From Pseudomonas sp. SJZ074 (GTDB taxonomy: Bacteria; Pseudomonadota; Gammaproteobacteria; Pseudomonadales; Pseudomonadaceae), in NCBI RefSeq assembly GCF_007828215.1, contig NZ_VIUE01000006.1, positions 1 through 64,000 of the forward strand: DNA of 64,000 bases. Reading direction: 5' to 3'. The notes below the pieces were generated by a model, which made no database searches, was not told the origin of the DNA, and was given only the letters and a program-made list of their open reading frames with translations. Shown one piece after another: positions 31,679 through 40,734 of this stretch (positions are counted from its first letter, which is position 1; each line of letters begins with the position of its first letter). Made by a program: the position numbers and the translations under genes.

Positions 31679-33688
31679 ATGCTTGAAAGTTTGCAGTTCA
31701 CGTTGCGCAGTTGGGTCAACGTGTCAGTTGTCTTGGGTGCATTGGGGTATCCGGCTTTGGCCTCTGCGCTGGGGCTGGGAGAGATCACGCTCCATTCCGC
31801 CTTGAACCAGCCGTTGCGCGCCGATATCGCCCTGGTCGATGCGGACGGGCTCAGCGAGGCCGATCTGTCAGCCAGCCTGGCCAGCCCGGACGACTTCAAG
31901 CGTGCCGGCGTGGAGCGGGTGTTCTTTCTCAGTAACCTGCGCTTTACCCCGGTAATACGTGGCGAGCGCAGTTTCATCCGGGTCACTTCCAACAAACCGG
32001 TGGAAGAACCGTTCCTCAATTTCCTGGTGCAGCTCAATCAGCCCAACGGTCGGCTCTTGCATGAATACACCGTGCTGATCGACCCACCGGGTACGCCAGG
32101 TATCGTGCCCGCTTCCGACGAACCTGCCGCTGCTCCCCGGTCCCCGTCGGCGCCAGCCATCAAGCCGCCCCCGGCGACCCAGGGCAAGCGTTACACCGTC
32201 GTGCAGGGCGACAACCCCTGGCTCATCGCCAAACGTCTGCACGATGCCGGCAGCGGCGCTTCGATACATGAACTGATGCAAGGGATCCAGGCCCTGAACC
32301 CGGGCAGCGAGCGACTTTCCATCGGCCAGCGCCTGCTGCTGCCCGATTCGGCGGTGTTGCCGTCCCCGGCAGAAACGGCAGCCACACCAGCCGCTGTCGC
32401 TGCGGACGAGCAACTGGCCGCCAGCGCGCTGCAGAACCAGCAACAACAGAAAACCATCGACGAGTTACAGGCCCGACTGCAGGCCCAGGACGAAGAAATT
32501 GCTGGTCAGCGCAAGCAGATCAGTGAGTTGCAGGCGAAACTGGCCGAGGTCCCACCGGTCCCGGCTACATCTGCTGCGCCACCCTCTGTGCCTCCGGCAA
32601 CTGAGGTGGCGAAGGACGCACCAGTGGTTGAGTCGCAGTCAGTGACGCCGTCACAACCTGTGGCAGAGCAGCCCGAGCCCGAGGGTGTCAATTGGCTATG
32701 GGTGGCGGGGCTGGTGGCTCTTCTGGGGTTGCTTGCGTTGCTGCTGTTCATCCGTCGTCGACAGGAGCAGGCCGACGTACAGCCGATGCCGGAACGTCCC
32801 GAACCGATGCTCGAAGACAACGCTGAAACCTACGCATCGGCGGCCGATACGCAGCAGCCTGAGGTCGCTTCGTCGTTCAACAACGGTGATGCGCCGTTGG
32901 GGGACGTGCTGGAGGGTGTCGGGATCTACCTGACCTATGGCCGCTTCACCGAAGCCGCGGGGTTGTTGCGGGCGGCATTGCTGGCGGAGCCGGAGCGCAC
33001 CGACCTGGGCCTCAAGTTGCTGGAGGTACTGGGTAAACAGGGCGATGCCATCGGCTTTCAGGCCCAGGAACATCACTTGTCGGCGCAGGGCGTCGATGCC
33101 AGGACGCTGGAAGATATTCGTGGGCGTTACCCGAAGGTCGCGATGGTTGCCGCACCCGTGGTGACACCGTCAGCGCCTCAAGCCCCTGAAGCCCTCGCTC
33201 CTGTGTCGGCGCCGGTGCACGTGCCCGACGACGAATTCGAGTTGGATCTGGATGCACTGTCCATGGACAGCAATTGGGACCTGACCAATGAACAGGACAA
33301 CATCGAGGAAAAAAACGCCGGCGCGACGCCTGCCGTTGACGTCTCCCAAGAGTTGTCACTTTCGGGGTTCGACGAGCCGGAGCTGCAATGGAGTGCACCA
33401 CTGGAAACCGAGTCGCTGGACGACGCCTTTCTCGACGGGTTTGCCAATGAAGAGCAGTCGCTGGAGCTGGAAGCGCTGCCCTTCGAGCCTGAGTCTGAGG
33501 CTCTGTCCCTGGAGTCCATGTCCCTTGAACCCGAAGCGCCGGAACACGCTGAAAAACTGGAGCAGGCGCAGAACTGCATCGATGATGGCGACTTGAAGAC
33601 GGCGATCACCCTGCTTGAAGAATTGCTCCAGGAAGGCGATGAACCCCTCAAAGAGACCGCCCGGGTGCTGCTGGCCGGGATTCGCTGA
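31679..33688 (+). CDS. FimV-like inner membrane protein (PA3340 type)
   Basis: This 669-aa protein has an N-terminal signal segment, a FimV N-terminal domain (LGLGEITLHSALNQPLRADI, then RVFFLSNLRFTP and LDFLV-type strands), a LysM peptidoglycan-binding motif near 169-222 (KRYTVVQGDNPWLIAKRL), a coiled coil about 255-300, one transmembrane helix near 337-358 and an acidic cytoplasmic part ending in TPR-like helices. This is the layout of FimV, a polar landmark that promotes twitching and type II secretion, but it is shorter, and genuine fimV lies elsewhere in Pseudomonas. Position between marR and plpD matches PA3340. The second ATG is used; it has an AGGGA site. Confidence 0.8.
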   Translation: MLESLQFTLRSWVNVSVVLGALGYPALASALGLGEITLHSALNQPLRADIALVDADGLSEADLSASLASPDDFKRAGVERVFFLSNLRFTPVIRGERSFIRVTSNKPVEEPFLNFLVQLNQPNGRLLHEYTVLIDPPGTPGIVPASDEPAAAPRSPSAPAIKPPPATQGKRYTVVQGDNPWLIAKRLHDAGSGASIHELMQGIQALNPGSERLSIGQRLLLPDSAVLPSPAETAATPAAVAADEQLAASALQNQQQQKTIDELQARLQAQDEEIAGQRKQISELQAKLAEVPPVPATSAAPPSVPPATEVAKDAPVVESQSVTPSQPVAEQPEPEGVNWLWVAGLVALLGLLALLLFIRRRQEQADVQPMPERPEPMLEDNAETYASAADTQQPEVASSFNNGDAPLGDVLEGVGIYLTYGRFTEAAGLLRAALLAEPERTDLGLKLLEVLGKQGDAIGFQAQEHHLSAQGVDARTLEDIRGRYPKVAMVAAPVVTPSAPQAPEALAPVSAPVHVPDDEFELDLDALSMDSNWDLTNEQDNIEEKNAGATPAVDVSQELSLSGFDEPELQWSAPLETESLDDAFLDGFANEEQSLELEALPFEPESEALSLESMSLEPEAPEHAEKLEQAQNCIDDGDLKTAITLLEELLQEGDEPLKETARVLLAGIR

Positions 33689-33720
33689 CAGCTGAAATTG
33701 ATGGGGCCTCAACTGGCCTC

Positions 33721-33785
33721 TTCGCGAGCAAGCCCGCTCCCACACCAGTTCTGTGGACGCTCAGGAATGTGGGCTTGCTCGCGAA
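33721..33785. repeat. REP-type inverted repeat between FimV-like gene and plpD
   Basis: TTCGCGAGCAAGCCCGCTCC-type arm at 33721-33744 faces a shorter arm at 33768-33785 that lacks the AGCGGG step. It lies between convergent genes, as REPs commonly do. Confidence 0.75.
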
Positions 33786-33832
33786 GGCGGCCTGTCAGAT
33801 AACCAATATTCCTTTGGAAACTGCACAGCCGA

Positions 33833-36034
33833 TCAGAACGTCTGCCCCAGGTTCAGATATACCGCCTGCTCATCATCGTCGTTAAAGCCGTAACTGAAAC
33901 TCAGCGGCCCCAACGGCGTGTCGAACCCGAGGAAAATACTGGCGGCATTGATATAGCCGCTGTCGAATTCGTTGTCGTTGTTCCAGGCCCGGCCGCGCTC
34001 CAGGGAGCCGCCGAGGTACAGCGGAAAGTCCAGGGGCAGGTAGGCTCGCGGCGTCAGTCGACGGTAATACACGGCGCGCATCAGGCTCATGTTCTGCCCG
34101 GAAATCCCGTCTTCGCGAAAACCCGACAACTGCCGCGCGCCGCCAAGCACGAAGCTCGACGTCACGATTTGCGCGGTGTCGAGCGTGCGGCCATAGCGTC
34201 CACCCAGAATGAAGGTGTCCGGCCCGCTGCTCAGGGCTTTGTCCAGTTTGAACTCCCATTGGCGGTAACGCTGGTCGGACCCCAGCCCGGGTTCGTACTG
34301 GCGCCAGGTCAGGCCGATGTCTTCGCCTTCGTGGGGGAAGTACACGTTGTCGAGAGAGTCGAACGAATATTTCAGTTCGTAGAAACCTTCATTGAAATCC
34401 TCGCTGGGCTGGCTGTGATCGCCGATCCGCACATCCGCCTTGCCCCAGGCCTGGCCGACGCCGAAACGGATCTCACCGCTGTTGCCGATCTGCCGACCCA
34501 GGTTGAGGCCCAGGCCATAGCGTTCAACGCGGTATTGGGCGATCGGATCGTTGTCCAGGATCGCCTCGACGTTGCGGGATTCGAATTGCCCATAGGGCGC
34601 GATGAAGTAGCGCGAGCCCACGTCCAGCGGTTGGTAGAACTCGCTGTACAGTTCCTGCCTGTCGCCGATCTGCGCCCGGGTCAGCCACTCTGCGCCGAGG
34701 CGGTTGATACCGTTGACCCGATAGCTGGCGCCGAGGTTGAAGGCGCTGTCGCCACGCATGTCGTCCGACAGGCTCAGCCCCAGCCGCAGGTAGTCGGTGC
34801 CGGTACGTTTGCCTCGGGCACTGATCACCAGCGTGTTATCCGGGCCCTTGTGCACCACGCGGTATTGCACCTGTTCGAAGTAGTCCAGGCCATACAGCGT
34901 GCCCATGTCGGTTTGCAGGCGTCCCAGGTCCAGTGGTTCGCCAATGCGCTGGCGAACGTAATAGCGAATCACGTCGTCGCCCACTTTCGAGTCGTTCTCC
35001 ACGCGAATGGCGGTGATGACCGGCGTACGCTGGCTGGGAGTACGTGCCGCCATGAGTTCGACATCGGTCGGTTCGGCAGGGCGAAGCAGTGCCAGGCGGG
35101 CCTTGAGGATCTGTGTGGCACGGTAGCCGGCATCGATCATGTCCCGGGCCCGGCCAAAATCGGTTGGACCGAAGCTCGCCAGGGCCGGCTGGATCAGTAC
35201 GTCACCTTTGTTCAGCGTTGCCAGTTGTTCTTCGGAGTTGCGTCGGGTCATCAACGTGGTCGACTGGTTCAGGACATCGACCACCGTGACCAGTTGCTTG
35301 CGATTGCGCAACGGGGTGCCAATGTCGACCACGATGGCCATGTCCACGCCCATTTCCCGCGCCACGTCCAACGGAATGTTGTCGCTCATGCCTCCATCGA
35401 CCAGCAACCGACCGTCCAGCTCCACCGGGGCGAACACCGCCGGGATCGACATGCTGGCGCGAATCACCTTGGGCAGGTGGCCTTTGCGAAACACGACCTT
35501 TTCACCGCTGGCGATGTCAGTGGCGACGGCGCGGAAAGGAATCGGCAGTTTATCGAAGTCGCGGGTGTCACTGGTGTGGGCCAGCAGGCTCTCGAGCAGC
35601 AGGGCCAGGTTCTGTCCCTGGATGACGCCCAGCGGCAGGCCGAGGCTGCCGTCATCGCGAAAGCTCAGTTTCTGTTTGACCAGGAAATCCCGGTCGTCCT
35701 GTTTGCGCCGGAACGGCACGTCCTTGCGAGGCGGGGCGTCGGACAGGGCTTGTTGCCAGTCGATGCTCAGGGCGAGTTTTTCCAGTTCGTCGATCTTGTA
35801 CCCCGAAGCGTACAACCCGCCGATCACGGCGCCCATGCTGGTGCCGGCAATGGCATCGATCTTGATGCCTTGCTCTTCCAGGGCCTTGAGCACGCCGATG
35901 TGGGCCAGGCCTCGCGCCGCGCCGCCGGACAGTACCAGGCCGATCTTCGGCCGCGAGGTTTCGCCGGCGGGCTCGCTGGCATGGCCGAACAAGGGCAATA
36001 GCAACAGGAACAGGCAAGGCAGCAGGCGGCGCAT
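33833..36034 (-). CDS. plpD: Type Vd autotransporter patatin-like phospholipase PlpD
   Basis: This 733-aa protein has a signal peptide (MRRLLPCLFLLLLPLFGHA), a patatin domain with oxyanion loop GGAARG (37-42), nucleophile Ser66 in GTSMG and the catalytic Asp in LLVDGGMSDN, a single POTRA domain near 330-400 and a C-terminal BamA/TpsB-like 16-strand barrel ending in Phe. This is the architecture of PlpD, the prototype type Vd autotransporter, a secreted phospholipase A1. I start at the ATG before the signal peptide; an upstream TTG in frame adds eight residues without reason. It is convergent with the FimV-like gene and divergent from the SelW-like gene. Confidence 0.92.
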   Translation of the reverse strand: MRRLLPCLFLLLLPLFGHASEPAGETSRPKIGLVLSGGAARGLAHIGVLKALEEQGIKIDAIAGTSMGAVIGGLYASGYKIDELEKLALSIDWQQALSDAPPRKDVPFRRKQDDRDFLVKQKLSFRDDGSLGLPLGVIQGQNLALLLESLLAHTSDTRDFDKLPIPFRAVATDIASGEKVVFRKGHLPKVIRASMSIPAVFAPVELDGRLLVDGGMSDNIPLDVAREMGVDMAIVVDIGTPLRNRKQLVTVVDVLNQSTTLMTRRNSEEQLATLNKGDVLIQPALASFGPTDFGRARDMIDAGYRATQILKARLALLRPAEPTDVELMAARTPSQRTPVITAIRVENDSKVGDDVIRYYVRQRIGEPLDLGRLQTDMGTLYGLDYFEQVQYRVVHKGPDNTLVISARGKRTGTDYLRLGLSLSDDMRGDSAFNLGASYRVNGINRLGAEWLTRAQIGDRQELYSEFYQPLDVGSRYFIAPYGQFESRNVEAILDNDPIAQYRVERYGLGLNLGRQIGNSGEIRFGVGQAWGKADVRIGDHSQPSEDFNEGFYELKYSFDSLDNVYFPHEGEDIGLTWRQYEPGLGSDQRYRQWEFKLDKALSSGPDTFILGGRYGRTLDTAQIVTSSFVLGGARQLSGFREDGISGQNMSLMRAVYYRRLTPRAYLPLDFPLYLGGSLERGRAWNNDNEFDSGYINAASIFLGFDTPLGPLSFSYGFNDDDEQAVYLNLGQTF

Positions 36035-36104
36035 CGTCAGTCTCGGGCGGACGGTCAAAGGCGAGTATTATAGCGGCGCCTTCGAAGCCACGAGTCGACC
36101 CGCA

Positions 36105-36392
36105 ATGACCGAGCAAAAACCGGAAATCATCATTACCTATTGCACCCAGTGCCAATGGTTGCTGCGCGCTGCCTGGCTGGCCCAGGAACTGCTCAGCACC
36201 TTCGGTGACGATCTGGGCAAGGTGTCCCTGGTGCCGGGCACCGGCGGGGTGTTCCACATCGGTTGCGATGGCGAGCAGATCTGGGAGCGCAAGGCTGACG
36301 GCGGTTTCCCCGAGGCCAAGGTGCTCAAGCAGCGGGTCCGTGACCGGATCGACCCGGAGCGGGACCTGGGGCACAACGACCGGGTTCAGTGA
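36105..36392 (+). CDS. SelT/SelW/SelH-like (Rdx) thioredoxin-fold protein
   Basis: The 95-aa protein has the Rdx signature near its N-terminus, ITYCTQCQWLLRAAWLAQEL, with a C-x-x-C motif in place of the C-x-x-Sec found in animal selenoprotein W, and the closing motif GGFPEAKVLKQRVRD. Proteins of this fold are thought to be thiol redox factors; the bacterial role is unknown. The ATG at 36105 gives the usual family length, and the much longer open frame upstream is an antisense shadow of plpD. Its last seven bases overlap the convergent EamA gene. Confidence 0.85.
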   Translation: MTEQKPEIIITYCTQCQWLLRAAWLAQELLSTFGDDLGKVSLVPGTGGVFHIGCDGEQIWERKADGGFPEAKVLKQRVRDRIDPERDLGHNDRVQ

Positions 36393-37276
36393 GAGGGCGC
36401 TTCACTGCCAGCCATCGGTTTTTTCGCGCCGCTTAGCTGGCTCGACATCACGATGGCGGCGATGATCAGCGCGCCGCCTGACAGCATGCGCAACGTCGGG
36501 GTCTCACCGAACAGCAGCCAGGCCATGCTGATGCCGTAGACCGGCTCCATGGCGAATACCACCGCCGCCGTGCGGGCCTTGATCACCTCCAGGCTGGCGA
36601 CGAACAGGCTGTGGGCCAGGCCGGTGCAGAACACGCCGAGCAGGCCGATCCACAGCCAGTCGAGGGCACGCACCGCGCTCAGTTGTGGCGCGGCCAGCGG
36701 CAACAGGCATACCCCCACCACCAGGTTTTGACACAGGGCCGCCTGCACGGGCGGCACGAAGCCTGCGCCGGCACGGTTGGTCAGCGACAGCAGGGAAAAC
36801 AGCAGTCCTGATGCCACTGCCCATAGCAGGCCGGTGGTGGTGCCGCTGGCCAGGTCGAAGTCCGGCGTGACCAGCACCAGGCCGATGCTCACCAACACCA
36901 CCAGCAGGATTTCATTGGCCCGAATCCGTTCACGAAACACCAATCCTTCCAGCAGCACCGTGAAGGCCGGGAAACTGGCAAACCCCAGCGTGGCGATCGC
37001 CACCCCGGCGACTTTCACCGCGATGAAAAAACTCACCCAATGCCCAGTCAACAGCAGTCCGCTGAGCAGTAGCCGCCAGCCGTCCCGCGGCCGGAGTTTC
37101 TGCCATGGGGAATGGCTGGCGAAGCGGGCGAACACCGTCAGGGCCAGCACGGCAAAAACGGCGCGGCCAAAGACGATGATCGTCGGCGAGGCGGCGGCGA
37201 GTTTGCCGAACACACCGGTCAGGCCAAACATCAGTGCGCCGATATGCAGGGCGCCCAGGGCGGTACGGGGAGTCAT
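36386..37276 (-). CDS. EamA (DMT) family transporter
   Basis: This 296-aa protein has ten hydrophobic helices in two homologous EamA repeats (ALMFGLTGVFGKLAAASPTI at the start of the first, GLLWAVASGLLFSLLSLTNR in the second) and AVVFAMEPVYGISMAWLLFG near the end, typical of drug/metabolite exporters. The substrate is unknown. I use the third candidate ATG, which has AAGGA 5 bases upstream; the longer version adds 22 non-membrane residues. The AraC gene upstream lies in the same direction behind a REPIN and may control it. Confidence 0.85.
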   Translation of the reverse strand: MTPRTALGALHIGALMFGLTGVFGKLAAASPTIIVFGRAVFAVLALTVFARFASHSPWQKLRPRDGWRLLLSGLLLTGHWVSFFIAVKVAGVAIATLGFASFPAFTVLLEGLVFRERIRANEILLVVLVSIGLVLVTPDFDLASGTTTGLLWAVASGLLFSLLSLTNRAGAGFVPPVQAALCQNLVVGVCLLPLAAPQLSAVRALDWLWIGLLGVFCTGLAHSLFVASLEVIKARTAAVVFAMEPVYGISMAWLLFGETPTLRMLSGGALIIAAIVMSSQLSGAKKPMAGSEAPSH

Positions 37277-37350
37277 TGCAGTCCTTAGAGCAGATAAACC
37301 AAAGCTGACGGAGGTGAAGAACTGATGTCCCTCGGTTGACACAGTTCCCT

Positions 37351-37439
37351 TGTGGGAGCGGGCTTGCTCGCGAATGCGGTGTGTCAGCCGCTGCTATGTT
37401 GACGGATACACCGCGTTCGCGAGCGAGCCCGCTCCCACA
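37351..37439. repeat. REPIN, 24-bp arms with one mismatch
   Basis: Arms 37351-37374 and 37416-37439 (TGTGGGAGCGGGCTTGCTCG-type) pair with one mismatch. It lies between the AraC regulator gene and the EamA gene, separating their transcripts. Confidence 0.85.
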
Positions 37440-37504
37440 GGTGAATATTTAAACCTTTGAAGAGGTGCGAGTCTGTCGCGATCCTGGCGTTTTTTAGCGC
37501 CAGG

Positions 37505-38254
37505 CTAGCGCCAGCGCCGCAGTTTGCCCGGCGAGGTGCCGAATTCGCGCAGTATCGCCGCGGCGAAGGCGCTCTGGGAGCTGTAGCCGACCCGGTTGGC
37601 GATCTCGCCGATGGGCAGGTCCGAGTCGCGCAGCAGCGCTACAGCCTTGTGCAAGCGGCGGCTGCGGATGTAGTCCATCGGCGTCTGCCCGCATTCGGCG
37701 ACGAAACGGGCATGCAGGCGAGCAGCGGAAAGTCCCGCGATCCGGGCCAGGTCCGCCACTTGCAGGGGATAGGCGGCGTATTGGTCGATGTGCGCGTCGA
37801 GGGCTGCGTAGGGCAGGCGCCGCCGACCGGTCGGTTCCTGGTGAGTACCATTCAGGCTGGCCAGCAGCAGTACCGCTCCTTGCTGGGCGATCAGCGGATC
37901 GTTGACCGGGCTTCCCGCGAGCCAGCTGACCAACTGGCTTTGTCCAGCATCCAGGGGCCGGCGGGCGGTGCTGTCCAGCAAGCGCCGGCTGGCGTCGGCG
38001 TGATCCCCCAGGCACTGAGCGACCCACTCAGCGTCCGGGACGTCCAACACCAGGCACCGGCTGCCGCGCGGGCTGCCGCAAGCATGATGAGCGCCGGCCG
38101 GCACCACCACGAAGCTCTGCTGCACCACCTGGCTGCCACGACCCTCCACCTCGAAATCCAGCGCGCCCGACAAGCCGAAGACCAGTTGGGAGTGGTCGTG
38201 GCTGTGGACAATCAGGTCATGGCTGTAGTGGCGCAGCGTGAGGATCGGTCTCAT
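37505..38254 (-). CDS. AraC family transcriptional regulator
   Basis: The 249-aa protein has an N-terminal cupin-like sensing domain (LIVHSHDHSQLVFGLSGALD with histidines typical of the fold) and a C-terminal double helix-turn-helix at about 150-249 (DLARIAGLSAARLHARFV, then IGEIANRVGYSSQSAFAAAI). It ends FGTSPGKLRRWR, the standard AraC tail. The EamA gene downstream in the same direction is a plausible target, a pairing common in Pseudomonas. The effector is unknown. Confidence 0.85.
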   Translation of the reverse strand: MRPILTLRHYSHDLIVHSHDHSQLVFGLSGALDFEVEGRGSQVVQQSFVVVPAGAHHACGSPRGSRCLVLDVPDAEWVAQCLGDHADASRRLLDSTARRPLDAGQSQLVSWLAGSPVNDPLIAQQGAVLLLASLNGTHQEPTGRRRLPYAALDAHIDQYAAYPLQVADLARIAGLSAARLHARFVAECGQTPMDYIRSRRLHKAVALLRDSDLPIGEIANRVGYSSQSAFAAAILREFGTSPGKLRRWR

Positions 38255-38387
38255 CGCGGTCTCCCGGGCAGGCCGCCAGCATAACCGAAGGTGTGTCGCG
38301 TTGCCTTGTCATGTAATCGACATGTGCCTGTCACGGACCATTAACCGCTGCTGTGCACAGTGGTGAAAACGATCAGAGGGGGTGCTC

Positions 38388-39203
38388 ATGACCAGCGCCG
38401 AGCTCGCCAGACCCAGCCGCAAGCAACGTGTCCGCACCCTGTGGATTTCCGATGTGCACCTCGGTACCCGGGATTGCCAGGCCGAACATTTGTCGCAATT
38501 CCTCAAGGGCTATCACGCCGACAAGATCTATCTGGTCGGTGACATCATCGATGGCTGGAAACTGCGCGGCGGCATGTACTGGCCCCAGGCCCACACCAAC
38601 GTCATCCGCCGTTTGCTGACCATGAGCAAGCGTGGCACCGAGGTGATCTACGTCACCGGCAATCACGACGAATTCCTGCGCCGCTATTCGAAGCTGATCC
38701 TGGGCAATATCCAATTGGTAGACGAGGCGGTGCACGTCACCGCCGATGGCCGGCACCTGCTGGTGATTCACGGCGACCAGTTCGATGTCATTACCCGCTA
38801 TCACCGTTGGTTGGCGTTTCTCGGGGATTGGGCCTACGAATTCACCCTTACGCTCAACCGCTGGCTCAACCATTGGCGGGCTCGCTATGGCTACGGCTAC
38901 TGGTCGTTATCGGCGTACCTCAAGCACAAGGTCAAGACCGCCGTCAGCTTCATCAGCGACTTCGAAGAAGCCATCGCCCATGAGTGCGTGAAGCGCGAAT
39001 TGCATGGCGTGGTCTGCGGGCACATTCACCACGCCGAGATCCGCCAGGTGGGGGAGGTCGAATACCTCAACTGCGGCGACTGGGTCGAATCCTGTACGGC
39101 GTTGATCGAACACTGGGACGGCTCGATCGAGTTGTACCGGCTGGCCGATGCCCAGGCGCGCGAAGCCCGGCTCAAGGCCCTCAAACTCGCCGAACCGGCC
39201 TGA
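38388..39203 (+). CDS. LpxH-like metallophosphoesterase
   Basis: This 271-aa calcineurin-like phosphoesterase is annotated in relatives as UDP-2,3-diacylglucosamine diphosphatase. Metal-binding motifs are in order: SDVHLGTRD, GDIIDGWK, GNHDEFL, HGDQFD and CGHIHHAE. It is longer than the LpxH of lipid A synthesis (about 240 aa) and has the extra HWRARYGYGYWSLSAYLKHK insert of the LpxH-like paralogue family, so I do not call it lpxH. The second start codon of the frame is used, with GAGGGGG 5 bases upstream. It is flanked by a divergent AraC gene and a convergent Mpo1-like gene. Confidence 0.85.
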   Translation: MTSAELARPSRKQRVRTLWISDVHLGTRDCQAEHLSQFLKGYHADKIYLVGDIIDGWKLRGGMYWPQAHTNVIRRLLTMSKRGTEVIYVTGNHDEFLRRYSKLILGNIQLVDEAVHVTADGRHLLVIHGDQFDVITRYHRWLAFLGDWAYEFTLTLNRWLNHWRARYGYGYWSLSAYLKHKVKTAVSFISDFEEAIAHECVKRELHGVVCGHIHHAEIRQVGEVEYLNCGDWVESCTALIEHWDGSIELYRLADAQAREARLKALKLAEPA

Positions 39204-39229
39204 GCCCTGCCACAGGGAATGGCTCTTTC

Positions 39230-39541
39230 CTAAAACGGAACCTTGCCCCGTAGCATGTCGCGGTACATGACGAAATCGCCCAACAGGCTGTAGAGCGGGT
39301 GCTTGAAGGTGGCTGGCCGGTTCTTTTCGAAGAAGAAGTGCCCGACCCAGGCAAAGCCGTAGCCGGCCACCGGCAAGGCGATCAACCACCACCAGGCCGT
39401 TGCGACAACGGCCAGGATGAGAATCAGAATGACCAGCGAGGTGCCGATGAAGTGCAGCCGTCGGCAGGTGCTGTTGCTGTGCTCGCCCAGGTAGTACGGA
39501 TAGAAGTCGGCAAAACTCTTGAATTCTCTGATGTTTTCCAA
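39230..39541 (-). CDS. Mpo1-like (DUF962) 2-hydroxy fatty acid dioxygenase family protein
   Basis: The 103-aa membrane protein has two hydrophobic hairpins and the DUF962 histidine pattern: YYLGEHSNSTCRRLHFIGTS, GYGFAWVGHFFFEKNRPATF, and LYSLLGDFVMY. Yeast Mpo1, the founding member, is an iron-dependent dioxygenase in alpha-oxidation of 2-hydroxy fatty acids; the histidines that would bind the iron are present here. No ATG lies at the family start. TTG at 39541 gives the expected beginning (ENIREFKSFADFYPYYL); an ATG at 39637 gives 32 extra unrelated residues. The start is therefore uncertain. Confidence 0.75.
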   Translation of the reverse strand: MENIREFKSFADFYPYYLGEHSNSTCRRLHFIGTSLVILILILAVVATAWWWLIALPVAGYGFAWVGHFFFEKNRPATFKHPLYSLLGDFVMYRDMLRGKVPF

Positions 39542-39678
39542 GACTGCTGGCTCTTTGGTGAGGGTTCTGTTTTCAAGTCTAGAGCGATCATCTGCAACGG
39601 CCAGTGACAATGAGCGCCACTTTAGTATCCTTCGCAAATCCGGCCGTACTCTGCGGCTTGTCAGGCAAGCGATACGTC

Positions 39679-40734
39679 ATGAGCGAACGAACGACTTCTT
39701 CAAGCTGGGCGATGGGGATTGTCAAGGCGCTGGAAATGGACGGCCTGGATTGTCGTGTGCTGTTCAATCAATTGGGGCTGGACTTTGACGCGTTGGAAGA
39801 TCCGGACGCGCGTTTCCCCCAGGATTCGATGACGCGGCTCTGGCAACGGGCGGTGGAGCTGTCGGGCAACCCGGCCATTGGCCTGAACATGGGCAAGGTG
39901 GTACGCCCGGCGTCGTTCCATGTGGTCGGTTACGCCCTGATGTCAAGCCGGACGCTGATCGAAGGTTTCCAGAGACTGGTGCGTTACCAGCGGATCATTG
40001 CCGAAAGTGCCGATGTGAGCATCCGCCAGATGGAAGGCAACTACGCGCTGATTCTGACGGTGCACGGCGATCATCTCCCCACCACCCGGCAAAGTACCGA
40101 GGCGTCTCTGGCCTGTGCGCTGAGCCTGTGCAACTGGTTGACCGGACGTACCCTGCATCCGGTCAAGGTGCTGTTCCAGGGGGCCGAACCGGTCGACCGG
40201 ACACCTTATCAACAGGTGTTCTGCGCGCCGCTGGTGTTCGGTGCGCCCTTTGATGCGCTGGTCTTCAAGCAGGCCGACATGGAGGCACCGTTGCCCACGG
40301 CCAACGAGGCCATGGCGCAGCTCCACGACCGGTTTGCCGGTGAGTACCTGGCGCGCTTCTCGGAAAGCCGGGTGACCCACAAGGCGCGCCAGGTGTTGTG
40401 TCGGTTGTTGCCCCAGGGCGAACCCAAGCGCGACGTGGTGGCGCAGGCGCTGCATTTGTCCCAGCGCACCCTGCAACGGCGCTTGCAGGAGGAGGGCACC
40501 AGTTTCCAGGCCCTGCTCGACGATACCCGTCGCGAACTGGCCGAGCAGTACCTGGCGCAGCCGGCCATGACCTTGCTGCAGATCGCCTATCTGTTGGGGT
40601 TTGCCGACCCGAGCAATTTCTTTCGCGCCTTCCGCCGCTGGTTCGATGCCACGCCCGGCGAATACCGGGCGGCGAGATTCGCCAAAGCGGTCAGTGACGC
40701 CAGAACGCCGGGATGCACAACACGAACACCGTGA
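39679..40734 (+). CDS. AraC family regulator with Arabinose_bd-type sensor domain
   Basis: This 351-aa protein has the large N-terminal effector domain of the OruR/ArgR-like AraC subgroup (RFPQDSMTRLWQRAVELSGN, VVRPASFHVVGYALMSSRTL) and a C-terminal HTH_18 at about 250-340 (DVVAQALHLSQRTLQRRLQE, LLQIAYLLGFADPSNFFRAF). The target is unknown. I choose ATG at 39679 (MSERTTSSSWAMGIVKALEM) because it fits the family beginning, but its ribosome site is poor; an ATG at 39610 is possible. The 3' end overlaps the convergent trkH by 44 bases. Confidence 0.8.
   Translation: MSERTTSSSWAMGIVKALEMDGLDCRVLFNQLGLDFDALEDPDARFPQDSMTRLWQRAVELSGNPAIGLNMGKVVRPASFHVVGYALMSSRTLIEGFQRLVRYQRIIAESADVSIRQMEGNYALILTVHGDHLPTTRQSTEASLACALSLCNWLTGRTLHPVKVLFQGAEPVDRTPYQQVFCAPLVFGAPFDALVFKQADMEAPLPTANEAMAQLHDRFAGEYLARFSESRVTHKARQVLCRLLPQGEPKRDVVAQALHLSQRTLQRRLQEEGTSFQALLDDTRRELAEQYLAQPAMTLLQIAYLLGFADPSNFFRAFRRWFDATPGEYRAARFAKAVSDARTPGCTTRTP

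Noticed and set aside
34169..36001. 610-codon plus-strand open frame opposite plpD
   Set aside because: It is antisense to a well-supported gene, and its composition is typical of a GC-rich reverse frame.
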